From Mycolicibacter sp. MU0102 (GTDB lineage: Bacteria; Actinomycetota; Actinomycetes; Mycobacteriales; Mycobacteriaceae), in the NCBI RefSeq assembly GCF_963378105.1, contig NZ_OY726398.1, positions 4,278,001-4,342,000 on the forward strand: a DNA stretch of 64,000 nucleotides. The letters run 5' to 3'. A program made the position numbers and the translations under genes. The notes beneath the pieces were generated by a model. That model worked only from the letters and a program-made list of their open reading frames with translations, made no database searches and was not told where the DNA came from. Of the stretch, positions 44,767-53,761 are shown piece by piece. Within the stretch, counting starts at the first letter, position 1. Every line of letters begins with the position of its first letter.

Positions 44767-45786
44767 GTGACAGCCACATCCAGCAGCGAGCCGCTTCTCG
44801 GCTGGCCTTCGCGATTGACGAAGGCCCGGCTGCATTTCGTGACCGGCAAGGGCGGTACCGGCAAGTCGACGGTCGCGGCCGCCCTGGCGTTGTCGCTGGC
44901 AGCCGGCGGACGTCGGGTACTGCTGGTGGAAGTCGAAGAGCGCCAAGGCATTGCGCAACTCTTCGACGTGCCGCCGCTACCCATTACGCCACTCAAGGTC
45001 GCGACCGCCGAGGACGGTGGGCAGGTCGACGCGCTGGCGATGGACATCGAGGCAGCGTTCCTGGAATACCTGGACCTGTTCTACAACCTGGGGATCGCCG
45101 GGCGGGCGATGCGGCGCGTCGGAGCGGTCGAGTTCGCGACCACCATCGCGCCCGGACTGCGCGACGTCATCCTCACCGGCAAGATCAAGTACCACGTGAT
45201 CCAGACCGACAAGAACAACAAGCCGGTCTACGACGCGATCGTGGTGGATGCGCCGCCGACCGGCCGGATCTCCCGGTTCCTCGACGTCACCAAAGCGGTG
45301 TCGCAGCTGGCCAAGGGCGGCCCGGTGCACTCGCAGGCTGACGGCGTGGTGAAGCTGCTGCACTCCGATCAGACGGCCATCCATCTGGTGACGCTGCTGG
45401 AGGCCCTGCCGATGCAGGAGACCCTGGAGGCCATCGACGAGCTGCGGGCGCTGGACCTGCCGATCGGCAGCGTGATCGTCAACCGCGACATTCCCGCACA
45501 CCTGGACCCCGCGGACTTGGCCAAGGCCGCCGAAGGCGTCGTCGACGCCGACGCGCTCCGGGCCGGACTGACCGCGGCGGGGATCACGCTGAGCGACGAC
45601 GATTTCGCCGGCCTGCTGACCGAAACCATCCAGCACGCCACCCGCATCAGCGCCCGGACGGAAACGGCCGAGCAGCTGCAGCAGTTGGACGTGCCGCGCC
45701 TGCATCTGCCGACGATCACCGACGGGGTCGACCTGGGCAGCCTCTATGAACTTTCCGAGATTCTCGGCCAACAGGGGGTTCGATGA
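44767..45786 (+). CDS. bagA: Get3/ArsA-like ATPase, first of pair (Rv3679-like)
   Basis: 339 residues. SIMIBI-class P-loop VTGKGGTGKST, switch region DAIVVDAPPTGRISRFLD. No arsenite-binding Cys and no ars genes nearby. In M. tuberculosis Rv3679 and Rv3680 form a Get3-like pair (BagA/BagB) that protects against toxic metabolites. Start GTG 44767 is set by the 6-nt distance to TAGCAT; GTG 44764 is in frame. The stop overlaps the second subunit (ATGA), consistent with a heteromeric complex. Confidence 0.9.
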   Translation: MTATSSSEPLLGWPSRLTKARLHFVTGKGGTGKSTVAAALALSLAAGGRRVLLVEVEERQGIAQLFDVPPLPITPLKVATAEDGGQVDALAMDIEAAFLEYLDLFYNLGIAGRAMRRVGAVEFATTIAPGLRDVILTGKIKYHVIQTDKNNKPVYDAIVVDAPPTGRISRFLDVTKAVSQLAKGGPVHSQADGVVKLLHSDQTAIHLVTLLEALPMQETLEAIDELRALDLPIGSVIVNRDIPAHLDPADLAKAAEGVVDADALRAGLTAAGITLSDDDFAGLLTETIQHATRISARTETAEQLQQLDVPRLHLPTITDGVDLGSLYELSEILGQQGVR

Positions 45787-46934
45787 CACCCGACACGACC
45801 GGCAAGCCGCTGGCGCTGGACTTGGCGGCAATCCTGTCCGATACCGCCAATCGTGTGGTGGTGTGCTGCGGCGCCGGTGGCGTCGGCAAGACCACCACTG
45901 CCGCGTCGATGGCGCTGCGGGCCGCCGAATACGGCCGCACCGTGGTGGTGCTGACCATCGACCCGGCCCGCCGGCTGGCGCAGGCGCTGGGCATCGAAGA
46001 CCTCGGCAATAACCCGCAGCGGGTACAACTGCCCGCGGAAGTGCCCGGTCAGCTGTACGCGATGATGCTCGACATGCGCCGCACCTTCGACGAGATGGTG
46101 ACGCAGTACTCCGGCCCGGAGCGGGCCGAGGCGATCCTGGGCAACCAGTTCTACCAAACGGTCGCCACCTCGCTCTCCGGCACGCAGGAGTACATGGCGA
46201 TGGAGAAGCTCGGCCAGTTGCTGAGCGAGGACCGCTGGGACCTGGTGGTCGTCGACACCCCGCCGTCACGCAACGCCCTGGACTTCCTGGACGCACCCAA
46301 GCGGCTGGGAAGCTTCATGGACAGCAGGTTGTGGAAGTTGCTGCTGGGCCCCGGACGGGGCATCGGCAAGCTGGTGGCCGGCGCGGTCGGCCTGGCGATG
46401 AAGGCCCTGTCGACTGTGCTGGGTTCGCAAATGCTTTCCGACGCAGCGAATTTCGTGCAGTCCCTGGACGCCACCTTCGGCGGCTTCCGGGAGAAGGCAG
46501 ACCGCACCTATGACCTGCTCAAGCGCCGCGGCACCCAGTTCGTAGTGGTGTCGGCAGCCGAACCCGATGCGTTGCGGGAGGCGTCCTTCTTCGTCGACCG
46601 ACTCTCCGAAGAGCACATGCCGCTGGCCGGGCTGATTCTCAACCGCACCCACCCGATGTTGTGCGACCTGCCCATCGAGCGCGCTATCGACGCGATCGAG
46701 ACGCTGCAGGAGCCCGGCACAGCCCTGCCCGAGGGGACGAAGGCGCTCACCACGGCGGCCCTGCAGATTCACGCCGAGCGCGGTGCCACCGCCAAGCGGG
46801 AGATCCGACTGCTGTCGCGTTTCACCCGGGCCAACCCGCGGGTTCCCATCGTGGGGGTGCCGTCATTGCCGTTCGACGTCTCCGATTTGGAGGCGCTCGG
46901 CGCGATCGCCGATCAGCTGACGGCGAAGAAGTAG
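45783..46934 (+). CDS. bagB: Get3/ArsA-like ATPase, second of pair (Rv3680-like)
   Basis: 383 residues. P-loop CGAGGVGKTTTAASMAL, switch I/II TIDPARRLAQALG and LVVVDTPPSRNALDFLDAP, a hydrophobic helical region (LLLGPGRGIGKLVAGAVGLAMKAL) that could bind clients or its partner. Complete ATPase, unlike the shorter first subunit. ATG overlaps the previous stop. The stop codon is followed by a hexamer AAGTAG repeated in frame, giving three stops. Confidence 0.9.
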   Translation: MTPDTTGKPLALDLAAILSDTANRVVVCCGAGGVGKTTTAASMALRAAEYGRTVVVLTIDPARRLAQALGIEDLGNNPQRVQLPAEVPGQLYAMMLDMRRTFDEMVTQYSGPERAEAILGNQFYQTVATSLSGTQEYMAMEKLGQLLSEDRWDLVVVDTPPSRNALDFLDAPKRLGSFMDSRLWKLLLGPGRGIGKLVAGAVGLAMKALSTVLGSQMLSDAANFVQSLDATFGGFREKADRTYDLLKRRGTQFVVVSAAEPDALREASFFVDRLSEEHMPLAGLILNRTHPMLCDLPIERAIDAIETLQEPGTALPEGTKALTTAALQIHAERGATAKREIRLLSRFTRANPRVPIVGVPSLPFDVSDLEALGAIADQLTAKK

Positions 46935-46971
46935 AAGTAGAAGTAGAAGCGAAGAGGCACTCAGCCCGGCG

Positions 46972-47343
46972 TCAGCCGGCGTCACGCTGCTTGCGCTGGG
47001 CGGCGAAGTACTCGCGCCAGGAGGTCACTTCAGGGTGCTGCTTGAGCAGCGCCCGGCGTTGCCGCTCGGTCATGCCGCCCCACACACCGAACTCGACCCG
47101 GTTGTCGAGGGCGTCGGCCAAACACTCGAGCACGACCGGGCAGTGCCGACAGATCACCGCGGCTTTGCGTTGTGCCGCACCGCGCACGAAGAGTTCGTCG
47201 GGATCCGCACCGCGGCAGACGGCCTTGGAAACCCAGGCGATTCGACCCTCGTCCTGCACGCCGCGCAAGACGGTTCGGGGGGTTTGTGATGCTGAAGCCG
47301 TTGGCATGCTGGTGTCGTGAACCGCTGTCGCTGCAACAGACAC
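46972..47343 (-). CDS. whiB4: WhiB4-type [4Fe-4S] redox regulator
   Basis: 123 residues from GTG 47343, which has GGAGGA 6 nt upstream; longer (47379) and shorter (47307) starts exist. Four cluster Cys: AVCRG, VICRHCPVVLEC. The WhiB G[VI]WGG turn (FGVWGGMTERQRR) and a basic C-terminus follow. The core EELF-type segment DPDELFVRGAAQRKAAVICRHCP matches WhiB4. Senses O2/NO/oxidants and controls redox homeostasis genes. Convergent with bagB. Confidence 0.93.
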   Translation of the reverse strand: MSVAATAVHDTSMPTASASQTPRTVLRGVQDEGRIAWVSKAVCRGADPDELFVRGAAQRKAAVICRHCPVVLECLADALDNRVEFGVWGGMTERQRRALLKQHPEVTSWREYFAAQRKQRDAG

Positions 47344-47679
47344 TGACGATCCTCCGTCCCGGCCGCCGCCGGCAGCCACCTATTCAACATCGGCGCCGAC
47401 CGACACACTGCGATCTACGCCACATCGTGTCATCAGTGTTACCTGAATCGCACTTGATGTCCAAGTTAGGTGGTCAGGTGGTGTCTGCGCAACAGGTTGA
47501 TCGGCACTTTTTTGGGACGACCGTGCAGTCCGATCATGATCTGCGTCGCGGTCAGCAGCCAGACTTCCCGGGAACCGACATTTTTTGACGTCTGCGTCAG
47601 ATACCGGGGTGGGGGTTGATGGCGGTGGCCCGCCTCGCCCGGCTCCGCCGCGCTTGCGACCACCGCTAGTGTGTTAGCC
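47344..47679. other. 336-bp divergent intergenic region (whiB4 / ponA2)
   Basis: Contains the whiB4 leader with its ribosome-binding site at the left edge and a leaderless -10 (TAGTGT, 47667-47672) 7 nt before ponA2. A 7-bp inverted repeat TGATCGG…CCGATCA (about 47498-47540) surrounds a T6 run. No ORF, tRNA or clear operator was found. Confidence 0.45.
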
Positions 47680-50100
47680 ATGTCGGAGCGCCCCCCGACC
47701 GGCCCTACTGTGCTCAAACTGGCCGGGAGTTGTCTGCTCGCCGCCGTGTTGCTCGCGGCGCTGCTGTTTCCCGTCGCCGGCGGTGTCGGCTTGATGTCCA
47801 ACCGCGCGTCCGACGTGGTGGCCAACGGATCGGCCCAGCTGGTCAGCGGTGATGTGCCCGCGGTGTCGACGATGGTCGACGCCAAGGGCAACACGATCGC
47901 GTGGTTGTACTCGCAGCGCCGATTCGAGGTGCCCAGCGACAAGATCGCCGACACGATGAAGTTGGCGATCGTCTCCATCGAGGACAAGCGGTTCGCCGAG
48001 CACAGCGGGGTGGACTGGAAGGGGACGCTGACCGGGCTGGCCGGCTACGCCTCCGGGGACATCGACACCCGCGGCGGGTCGACCCTGGAGCAGCAGTACA
48101 TCAAGAACTACCAGTTGCTGGTGCTGGCCCAGACCGACGCCGAGAAGCGGGCCGCGATCGAGACCACCCCCGCGCGCAAGCTCCGCGAGATCCGGATGGC
48201 GCTCACCCTGGATCGGACCTTCACCAAGCCGCAGATCCTGACCCGCTACCTCAACCTGGTGTCGTTCGGGAACAACTCGTTCGGCATCCAGGACGCCGCC
48301 CAGACCTACTTCGGTGTGGATGCCGTGGACCTGAACTGGCAGCAGTCGGCCCTGCTGGCCGGAATGGTGCAGTCGACCAGCACGCTGAACCCCTACACCA
48401 ATCCCGAGGGTGCGCTGACGCGACGGAACCTGGTGCTGGACACCATGATCGAAAACATCCCCGGCGAGGCCGACGCACTGCGCGCAGCCAAGCAAGAGCC
48501 ATTGGGCATCCTGCCGCAGCCCAACGAGCTGCCGCGGGGCTGCATCGCGGCCGGCGACCGGGCCTTCTTCTGCGACTACGTGCAGGAGTACCTGACGCGG
48601 GCGGGGATCAGCAAGGAACAGGTGGCCCGCGGCGGCTACGTCATCCACACCACGCTGGACCCTGACGTGCAGGCCCCGATCAAAGAGGCGATCGACACCT
48701 TCGCCAACCCCAACGTGCAGGGCATTGCCAGCGTGATGAGCGTGATCAAGCCCGGCAGCGACGCACACCCGGTGCTGGCCATGGCCAGCAACCGCACCTA
48801 TGGACTCAACGCCGACCTCGGCGAAACCATGCGGCCGCAACCGTTCTCGCTGGTCGGCGACGGCGCCGGGTCGATCTTCAAGACATTCACCGTGGCCGCG
48901 GCGCTGGAGATGGGCATGGGTATCAGCGCCGATCTCGAGGTGCCCGGCCGGTTCCAGACCAAGGGCATGGGCTCAGGCGGCGCCAAGGGCTGCCCCAAGG
49001 AGACCTGGTGTGTGGTCAACGTCGCGCCCTACCGGTCGCCGATGAACGTCTCCACCGCGCTGGCGACCTCGCCCAATACCGCATTCGCGAAGCTGATCTC
49101 CCAGGTCGGCGTCGGCCGCACCGTGGACATGGCGATCAAGCTGGGCCTGCGGTCCTATGCCGATCCGGGCACCGCCCGCGACTACGACCCGGACAGCAAC
49201 GAGAGCCTGGCCGATTTCGTCAAGCGGCAGAACCTGGGCTCGTTCACCCTCGGCCCGATCGAGGTCAACGCACTGGAGCTGTCCAACGTTGCCGCCACCT
49301 TGGCCTCCGGTGGGGTCTGGTGCCCGCCGAACCCGATCGACAAGGTCTTCGACCGCAACGGCAACGAGGTGGCTGTGACCACCGAGACCTGTGAGCGAGT
49401 GGTTCCCGAAGGTCTCGCCAACACGATGGCCAACGCCTTGAGCAAGGACATCCAAGGCGGCGGCACCGCGGCGCCGGCCGCCGGTTCGGTGGGTTGGGAC
49501 CTGCCGATGGCGGGCAAGACCGGCACCACCGAGGCGCACCGCTCGTCGGGCTTTCTGGGCTTCACCAACCGCTACGCGGCGGCCAATTACATCTTCGACG
49601 ACTCCCTCTCGCCGGGAGATCTGTGCTCGTTCCCGCTGCGGCACTGCGGGGATGGAGACCTCTACGGCGGCAACGAGCCGGCCCGGACCTGGTTCGCCGC
49701 GATGAAACCGATCGCCACCGACTTCGGCGACGTCATCATGCCGCCGACCGAGCCGCGGTACGTCGACGGCGGCCCCAACTCACGGGTGCCCAGCGTGACC
49801 GGCCTGGACGTGGACGCCGCCCGGGCGCGACTCAAGGAAGTCGGGTTCCAGGTCGCCGACCAGCCGAACTGGGTCAACAGCAGCGCCCGTTCCGGGGCCG
49901 TGGTCGGCACCTCACCGAATGGTCAGACCATTCCCGGTTCGATCATCACTATCGAGGTCAGCAACGGCATCCCGCCGCCACCGCCACCGCCGCCGGACGG
50001 CCTGCCGCCGATCGGGCCGGTGGGTTCGACGGTGGTGGAGATTCCCGGGTTGCCGCCGATCACCATTCCGCTGCTGCCGCCCCCTGCACCGCCGCCGTAA
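47680..50100 (+). CDS. ponA2: Bifunctional class A penicillin-binding protein PonA2 (PBP1B-type)
   Basis: 806 residues from ATG 47680. N-terminal membrane helix (about 9-33). Glycosyltransferase domain with catalytic Glu in SIEDKRFAEHSGVDW and GGSTLEQQYIKNY. Transpeptidase with Ser398 in GAGSIFKTF, SPNTAF and KTGTTE. A PASTA domain (VPSVTGLDVDAARARLKEVGFQV) and a Pro-rich tail end the protein. Polymerises and cross-links peptidoglycan; in M. tuberculosis it matters in stress and dormancy. TAGTGT 7 nt upstream suggests a leaderless mRNA. Confidence 0.97.
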   Translation: MSERPPTGPTVLKLAGSCLLAAVLLAALLFPVAGGVGLMSNRASDVVANGSAQLVSGDVPAVSTMVDAKGNTIAWLYSQRRFEVPSDKIADTMKLAIVSIEDKRFAEHSGVDWKGTLTGLAGYASGDIDTRGGSTLEQQYIKNYQLLVLAQTDAEKRAAIETTPARKLREIRMALTLDRTFTKPQILTRYLNLVSFGNNSFGIQDAAQTYFGVDAVDLNWQQSALLAGMVQSTSTLNPYTNPEGALTRRNLVLDTMIENIPGEADALRAAKQEPLGILPQPNELPRGCIAAGDRAFFCDYVQEYLTRAGISKEQVARGGYVIHTTLDPDVQAPIKEAIDTFANPNVQGIASVMSVIKPGSDAHPVLAMASNRTYGLNADLGETMRPQPFSLVGDGAGSIFKTFTVAAALEMGMGISADLEVPGRFQTKGMGSGGAKGCPKETWCVVNVAPYRSPMNVSTALATSPNTAFAKLISQVGVGRTVDMAIKLGLRSYADPGTARDYDPDSNESLADFVKRQNLGSFTLGPIEVNALELSNVAATLASGGVWCPPNPIDKVFDRNGNEVAVTTETCERVVPEGLANTMANALSKDIQGGGTAAPAAGSVGWDLPMAGKTGTTEAHRSSGFLGFTNRYAAANYIFDDSLSPGDLCSFPLRHCGDGDLYGGNEPARTWFAAMKPIATDFGDVIMPPTEPRYVDGGPNSRVPSVTGLDVDAARARLKEVGFQVADQPNWVNSSARSGAVVGTSPNGQTIPGSIITIEVSNGIPPPPPPPPDGLPPIGPVGSTVVEIPGLPPITIPLLPPPAPPP

Positions 50101-50138
50101 CCGCGGTAGCGCGCTCTGAGCGCAGTAGTCTGAACGCC

Positions 50139-51104
50139 ATGGCTCCTTCACCTGCCCTGACCCGGTCCGTCGTCGCCGCTTCGGCGGTGCTCGGGCCGGC
50201 GGCTCTCGCTATCGGCTATGGCGCGATCATCGAACGCAACGCGTTCGTGGTGCGCGAGGCGACGATGCCGGTGCTGGCTCCCGGCTCCGCACCACTGCGG
50301 GTCCTGCACATCAGCGACATCCACATGCGTCCCGGGCAGCACCGCAAACAGGCCTGGCTGCGGGAGTTGGTGCGCCTGGAGCCCGACCTGGTGGTCAACA
50401 CCGGCGACAACCTTGCCCATCCGAAGGCGGTGCCGGCGGTGGTGCAGGCCCTGGGTGATCTGCTGTCGGTGCCGGGCGTGTTCGTGTTCGGCAGCAACGA
50501 CTACTTCGGTCCGCGGCTGAAGAACCCGGCCAAGTACCTGACCAAGCCGACGCATCGCATCCACGGCGTCCCGCTGCCCTGGCAGGACCTGCGCGCGGCC
50601 TTCACCGAGCGGGGCTGGCTGGACCTGACCCACAACCGTCGTGAATTCGATGTGGCCGGACATCGGATTGCCGCGGCCGGTGTCGACGACCCGCACATCG
50701 AGCGGGACCGTTACGAGACCATCGCCGGCCCGGCCGACCTGACCGCCGATCTGCGCCTGGGGCTGACCCATTCGCCGGAGCCACGCGTGCTGGACCGGTT
50801 CGCCGGCGACGGCTACCAGTTGGTGATGGCCGGACACACCCACGGCGGCCAGCTGTGCGTGCCGTTCTACGGCGCACTGGTGACCAACTGCGGGCTGGAT
50901 CGCTCCCGGGTCAAGGGGCCCTCGCAGTGGGGTGCGCACATGCGCTTGCACGTCTCCGCGGGCATCGGTACCTCACCGTTCGCACCGGTGCGGTTCGCCT
51001 GCCGTCCCGAAGCCAGCCTGCTGACCCTGGTGGCGGCGCCCACCGGCGGTGACGACTCGCAGCTCACCCGCGGCTCGACCCAGCCCTCCGTGTCGGCCCG
51101 TTGA
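50139..51104 (+). CDS. Membrane-associated metallophosphoesterase (Rv3683-like)
   Basis: 321 residues from ATG 50139; the longer in-frame ORF overlaps ponA2 and is rejected because TAGTCT (50126-50131) lies 7 nt before this ATG. N-terminal hydrophobic stretch (VVAASAVLGPAALAIGYGA). Metal-binding motifs DIHMRP, NTGDN, GSNDYF, AGHTHGGQ of the YkuE-type phosphodiesterases. Substrate unknown. Stop overlaps the cds1 start. Confidence 0.9.
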   Translation: MAPSPALTRSVVAASAVLGPAALAIGYGAIIERNAFVVREATMPVLAPGSAPLRVLHISDIHMRPGQHRKQAWLRELVRLEPDLVVNTGDNLAHPKAVPAVVQALGDLLSVPGVFVFGSNDYFGPRLKNPAKYLTKPTHRIHGVPLPWQDLRAAFTERGWLDLTHNRREFDVAGHRIAAAGVDDPHIERDRYETIAGPADLTADLRLGLTHSPEPRVLDRFAGDGYQLVMAGHTHGGQLCVPFYGALVTNCGLDRSRVKGPSQWGAHMRLHVSAGIGTSPFAPVRFACRPEASLLTLVAAPTGGDDSQLTRGSTQPSVSAR

Positions 51105-52207
51105 CTGGGCGGATCGCCGACCACGGGCATCCCCGGCGCTGGGCCGACAACGCGATCCGGCTGATCGAAGCCGACGCACGGCGCAGCGCCGACACCCATC
51201 TGCTGCGTTACCCGCTGCCCGCGGCGTGGGCCGCCGAGGCCGACGTTGCGCTGTACCTCAAGGACGAGACCACCCACATCACCGGCAGCCTCAAGCACCG
51301 GCTGGCCCGCTCGTTGTTTCTCTACGGGCTGTGCAACGGCCGGATCGCCGAGGGCACCACGGTGGTCGAGGCGTCGTCGGGGTCCACCGCGGTCTCGGAG
51401 GCATATTTCGCTGCCCTGCTGGGCCTGCCGTTCGTGGCGGTGATGCCGTCCTCGACCAGTGCATCAAAAGTGGCGCTGATCGAGGCGCAGGGCGGGCGCT
51501 GTCATTTCGTCGCGCATTCCGCCGATGTCTACGCCGAAGCGGAGCGGATCGCCACGGACACCGGCGGGCACTACCTGGACCAATTCACCAATGCCGAACG
51601 GGCCACCGACTGGCGCGGCAACAACAACATTGCGGAGTCGATGTTCTCCCAGATGCGCGACGAGGCCCATCCGATCCCGGAGTGGATCGTGGTGGGGGCC
51701 GGCACCGGCGGCACCAGCGCAACGATCGGCCGCTACATCCGGTACCGCCGACACGCGACCCGGTTGTGCGTGGTGGACCCGGAGAATTCGGCCTTCTACC
51801 CGGCCTATTCGCAGTGCCGCTACGACGTGGTGGTCGAGGAATCATCGCGGATCGAAGGCATCGGCCGGCCCCGGGTGGAACCGTCGTTCCTGCCCGATGT
51901 GGTGGACCGGATGGTGACCGTGCCCGATGCCGCCTCGGTGGCCGCGGCGCGGCACGTCAGCGCGGTGTTGGGGCGTCGGGTGGGCGCCTCGACCGGCACC
52001 AATGTCTGGGGAGCGTTTGCGCTACTGGCCGAGATGGTTGCCGACGGGCGCAACGGATCGGTGATTACCGTGCTGGCCGACAGCGGCGACCGCTACGCCG
52101 ACACCTACTACAACGACGACTGGCTGGCGCAGCAAGGGCTGGACCCGACGGGTCCGGCCGCAGTCTTGGCCGAGTTCGAGAGGTCCTGCCGGTTCGCATT
52201 CGCCTGA
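51101..52207 (+). CDS. cds1: PLP-dependent L-cysteine desulfhydrase Cds1 (Rv3684-like)
   Basis: 368 residues. Cysteine-synthase fold: PLP Lys in ITGSLKHRLARS, phosphate/substrate loop EASSGSTAVSEAY, VGAGTGGTSATIGRY. The M. tuberculosis homologue releases H2S, pyruvate and ammonia from cysteine and so controls endogenous H2S. TTG start overlaps the previous stop (TTGA). Functionally opposes the cysteine-making operon at 8-12 kb. Confidence 0.88.
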   Translation: MTGRIADHGHPRRWADNAIRLIEADARRSADTHLLRYPLPAAWAAEADVALYLKDETTHITGSLKHRLARSLFLYGLCNGRIAEGTTVVEASSGSTAVSEAYFAALLGLPFVAVMPSSTSASKVALIEAQGGRCHFVAHSADVYAEAERIATDTGGHYLDQFTNAERATDWRGNNNIAESMFSQMRDEAHPIPEWIVVGAGTGGTSATIGRYIRYRRHATRLCVVDPENSAFYPAYSQCRYDVVVEESSRIEGIGRPRVEPSFLPDVVDRMVTVPDAASVAAARHVSAVLGRRVGASTGTNVWGAFALLAEMVADGRNGSVITVLADSGDRYADTYYNDDWLAQQGLDPTGPAAVLAEFERSCRFAFA

Positions 52208-52302
52208 GCCCGCTCTTCGGCTGCTTCGGGGTTGGTGGCCACCAGCCACACCGCAGCCAGCGCGAAGAAACCGGCATAAACCGCTCCGCCTAACAGCGTC
52301 AT
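52108..52302 (-). CDS. Possible small membrane protein antisense to the cds1 end
   Basis: 64 residues. The first 32 residues look real: ATG preceded by GGGAG at 7 nt and one helix (LLGGAVYAGFFALAAVWLVAT). The second half overlaps the 3' end of cds1 on the opposite strand. Could be a genuine short protein with an overlapping tail, or chance. Confidence 0.35.
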   Translation of the reverse strand: MTLLGGAVYAGFFALAAVWLVATNPEAAEERAQANANRQDLSNSAKTAAGPVGSSPCCASQSSL

Positions 52303-52489
52303 GATTTGACTCCCTTTGCGCTAAACCTTATTAGCCAGTCTGCCTAAGTCCGCCTATGTTTGCGAGCTCCACGCGCCGGATGTGGGGCGTTTCATGCTCC
52401 GGGGCGCTAGTGAGCTAGGCCTCGATGACCGTTGAACTGGGCGTTTGGGTGACCGGCGGCGCGGTGCGATACGCTGTCGTGGCTTCACA

Positions 52490-52563
52490 CGGGGTGTGGC
52501 GCAGCTTGGTAGCGTGCTTCGTTCGGGACGAAGAGGTCGTGGGTTCGAATCCCGCCACCCCGA
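52490..52563 (+). tRNA. tRNA-Pro (CGG)
   Basis: 74-nt cloverleaf. Acceptor CGGGGTG pairs with CACCCCG; anticodon arm CTTCG-TTCGGGA-CGAAG gives anticodon CGG (Pro, codon CCG); T-arm GGGTTCGAATCCC. Followed by an intrinsic terminator. Confidence 0.96.
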
Positions 52564-52584
52564 CTCAGGTTGTTGCAGGTAGAG

Positions 52585-52618
52585 GGCTCTGACTGGTCAA
52601 TCCGGTCGGAGCCTTTTT
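52585..52618 (+). terminator. Intrinsic terminator of tRNA-Pro
   Basis: GGCTCTGACTGG pairs with CCGGTCGGAGCC using two G-U pairs, 5-nt loop, followed by TTTTT. One of few classical U-tract terminators in the window. Confidence 0.8.
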
Positions 52619-52760
52619 CCGTTCGGTCCGCCATTGGTCCGCAGTAGATCTCAGCGCCGGCACTCATGGGTGGCGGTGATTTCATCCAGCCAGGCTTGGT
52701 CGCGTAGGTTCTCAGGGAACCAAATCCGAGAACGTAACGCAGCATTCAACGAAGGCCATC

Positions 52761-53018
52761 ATGTCCGAGGATCAGAACACAGACGTTCCACCGAATCAGC
52801 TCTCCATCGATCCGCGTAGCGCCTTCTATGACGAGGAGACGCTCCGCCGCGACGTGGGTATTCGCTTCAATGGCGTCGAGCGAACCAACGTCCACGAATA
52901 CAACGTGGCCGAGGGTTGGGTGCGTGTGGAAGTTCCCACCGCCAAGGATCGCCGCGGAAATCCGATGGTCGTCAAGCTCAGCGGCACGGTTGAGCCTTAC
53001 TTCCGCGAAGCGGAATAG
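52761..53018 (+). CDS. DUF3297 family protein
   Basis: 85 residues, full length for the family. MSEDQNTDVPPNQLSIDPRS, then RDVGIRFNGVERTNVHEYNVAEGWVRV and a C-terminal GNPMVVKLSGTVEPYF. Small acidic beta-rich cytosolic protein of unknown function. It occupies, with the next two genes, the place of cyp137 and rsfB in M. tuberculosis. Confidence 0.85.
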   Translation: MSEDQNTDVPPNQLSIDPRSAFYDEETLRRDVGIRFNGVERTNVHEYNVAEGWVRVEVPTAKDRRGNPMVVKLSGTVEPYFREAE

Positions 53019-53080
53019 CGGACGCCCTTCGGTCCCTGGTTGTATCGAAACCAGTCCCCCAGCCTCCTTGGCCGTAGACA

Positions 53081-53491
53081 ATGTCTGCTGTGGACTTCCC
53101 GATGCGCTATGACCGGTGGTATCGACCGCTGGCGACCGTGTTGGGCTTGGGGCCCGGGCGCGCCAGCATCCGGGTGGCCGACGGTCTGCTGCAAGTCCGC
53201 AGCGGATGGGCCTTCGCCATGGACATCGCCTTGGACAACATCGAATCCGCCCAGCCGGCACCGGAACGCATGTGGGGCTGGGGCGTCCATCAGGCGTGTA
53301 ATGGCTGGCTGGTCAACGGATCTCGCCACGGCGTGGTCCAGATACGGCTCACCCACGCCGTCAAACCGAGCAAAGCACCGACGGCCGGCGTGTTCAACAG
53401 GCCGGTCCGCTGTCTCTACGTCAGCGTTACCGACCCCGACGGCTTCATCGCCGCGCTGACGGGCTGGCAGTTGCCCGCCACCGGTTCCTAG
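53081..53491 (+). CDS. Conserved hypothetical protein
   Basis: 136 residues, no signal peptide or membrane helix. Motifs include MRYDRWYRPLATVLGLGP, a central GWGVHQACNGWLVNGSRHGVVQIRL and VSVTDPDGFIAALTG. The pattern of short strands ending in a helix that begins with D-P-x-x-F-I is reminiscent of PH-like bacterial domains, but I cannot assign it. Confidence 0.6.
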   Translation: MSAVDFPMRYDRWYRPLATVLGLGPGRASIRVADGLLQVRSGWAFAMDIALDNIESAQPAPERMWGWGVHQACNGWLVNGSRHGVVQIRLTHAVKPSKAPTAGVFNRPVRCLYVSVTDPDGFIAALTGWQLPATGS

Positions 53492-53537
53492 TGCCATTCA
53501 CGGACCGCGGCGAGGCTCCTGCCGGCCGAAACCGGCC

Positions 53538-53543
53538 TATGCT
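53538..53543 (+). promoter_or_regulatory. -10 box for a leaderless small-protein mRNA
   Basis: TATGCT followed by exactly 6 nt and GTG 53550. Confidence 0.55.
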
Positions 53544-53549
53544 GGTGTT

Positions 53550-53648
53550 GTGATCGAAGCGGTACTCCCGTGGGCGCTTCCCGTCGTCGTGATTCTCGTC
53601 ATCGTGACGATCCTGATCGCGCTTTCGGCACATTTCAACCACGACTGA
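53550..53648 (+). CDS. 32-residue single-pass membrane microprotein
   Basis: Sequence begins VIEAVLPWALPVVVILVIV and ends in FNHD after one continuous hydrophobic helix. The start is exactly 6 nt after TATGCT, the spacing seen at other leaderless genes here. No homologue known to me. Confidence 0.5.
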   Translation: MIEAVLPWALPVVVILVIVTILIALSAHFNHD

Positions 53649-53761
53649 GCGGTGCTACGACTCGGCGACATCGATACCGAAAATCGGCCTCGACGGGCCA
53701 GTCCGGTCGAAACTGGTTGGAGCGCCACTGCCTTGATCGGCGCCGACACATCGGGCTATCG

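Noticed and set aside
52485..52745. 86-residue minus-strand ORF containing GGGIRTHDLFVPNEARYQAAPHP
   Set aside because: It is the antisense translation of tRNA-Pro, a well-known annotation artefact.
52490..52760. Integrated element at tRNA-Pro
   Set aside because: No integrase and no second copy of the tRNA 3' end in the following DNA; only small conserved-type genes follow.
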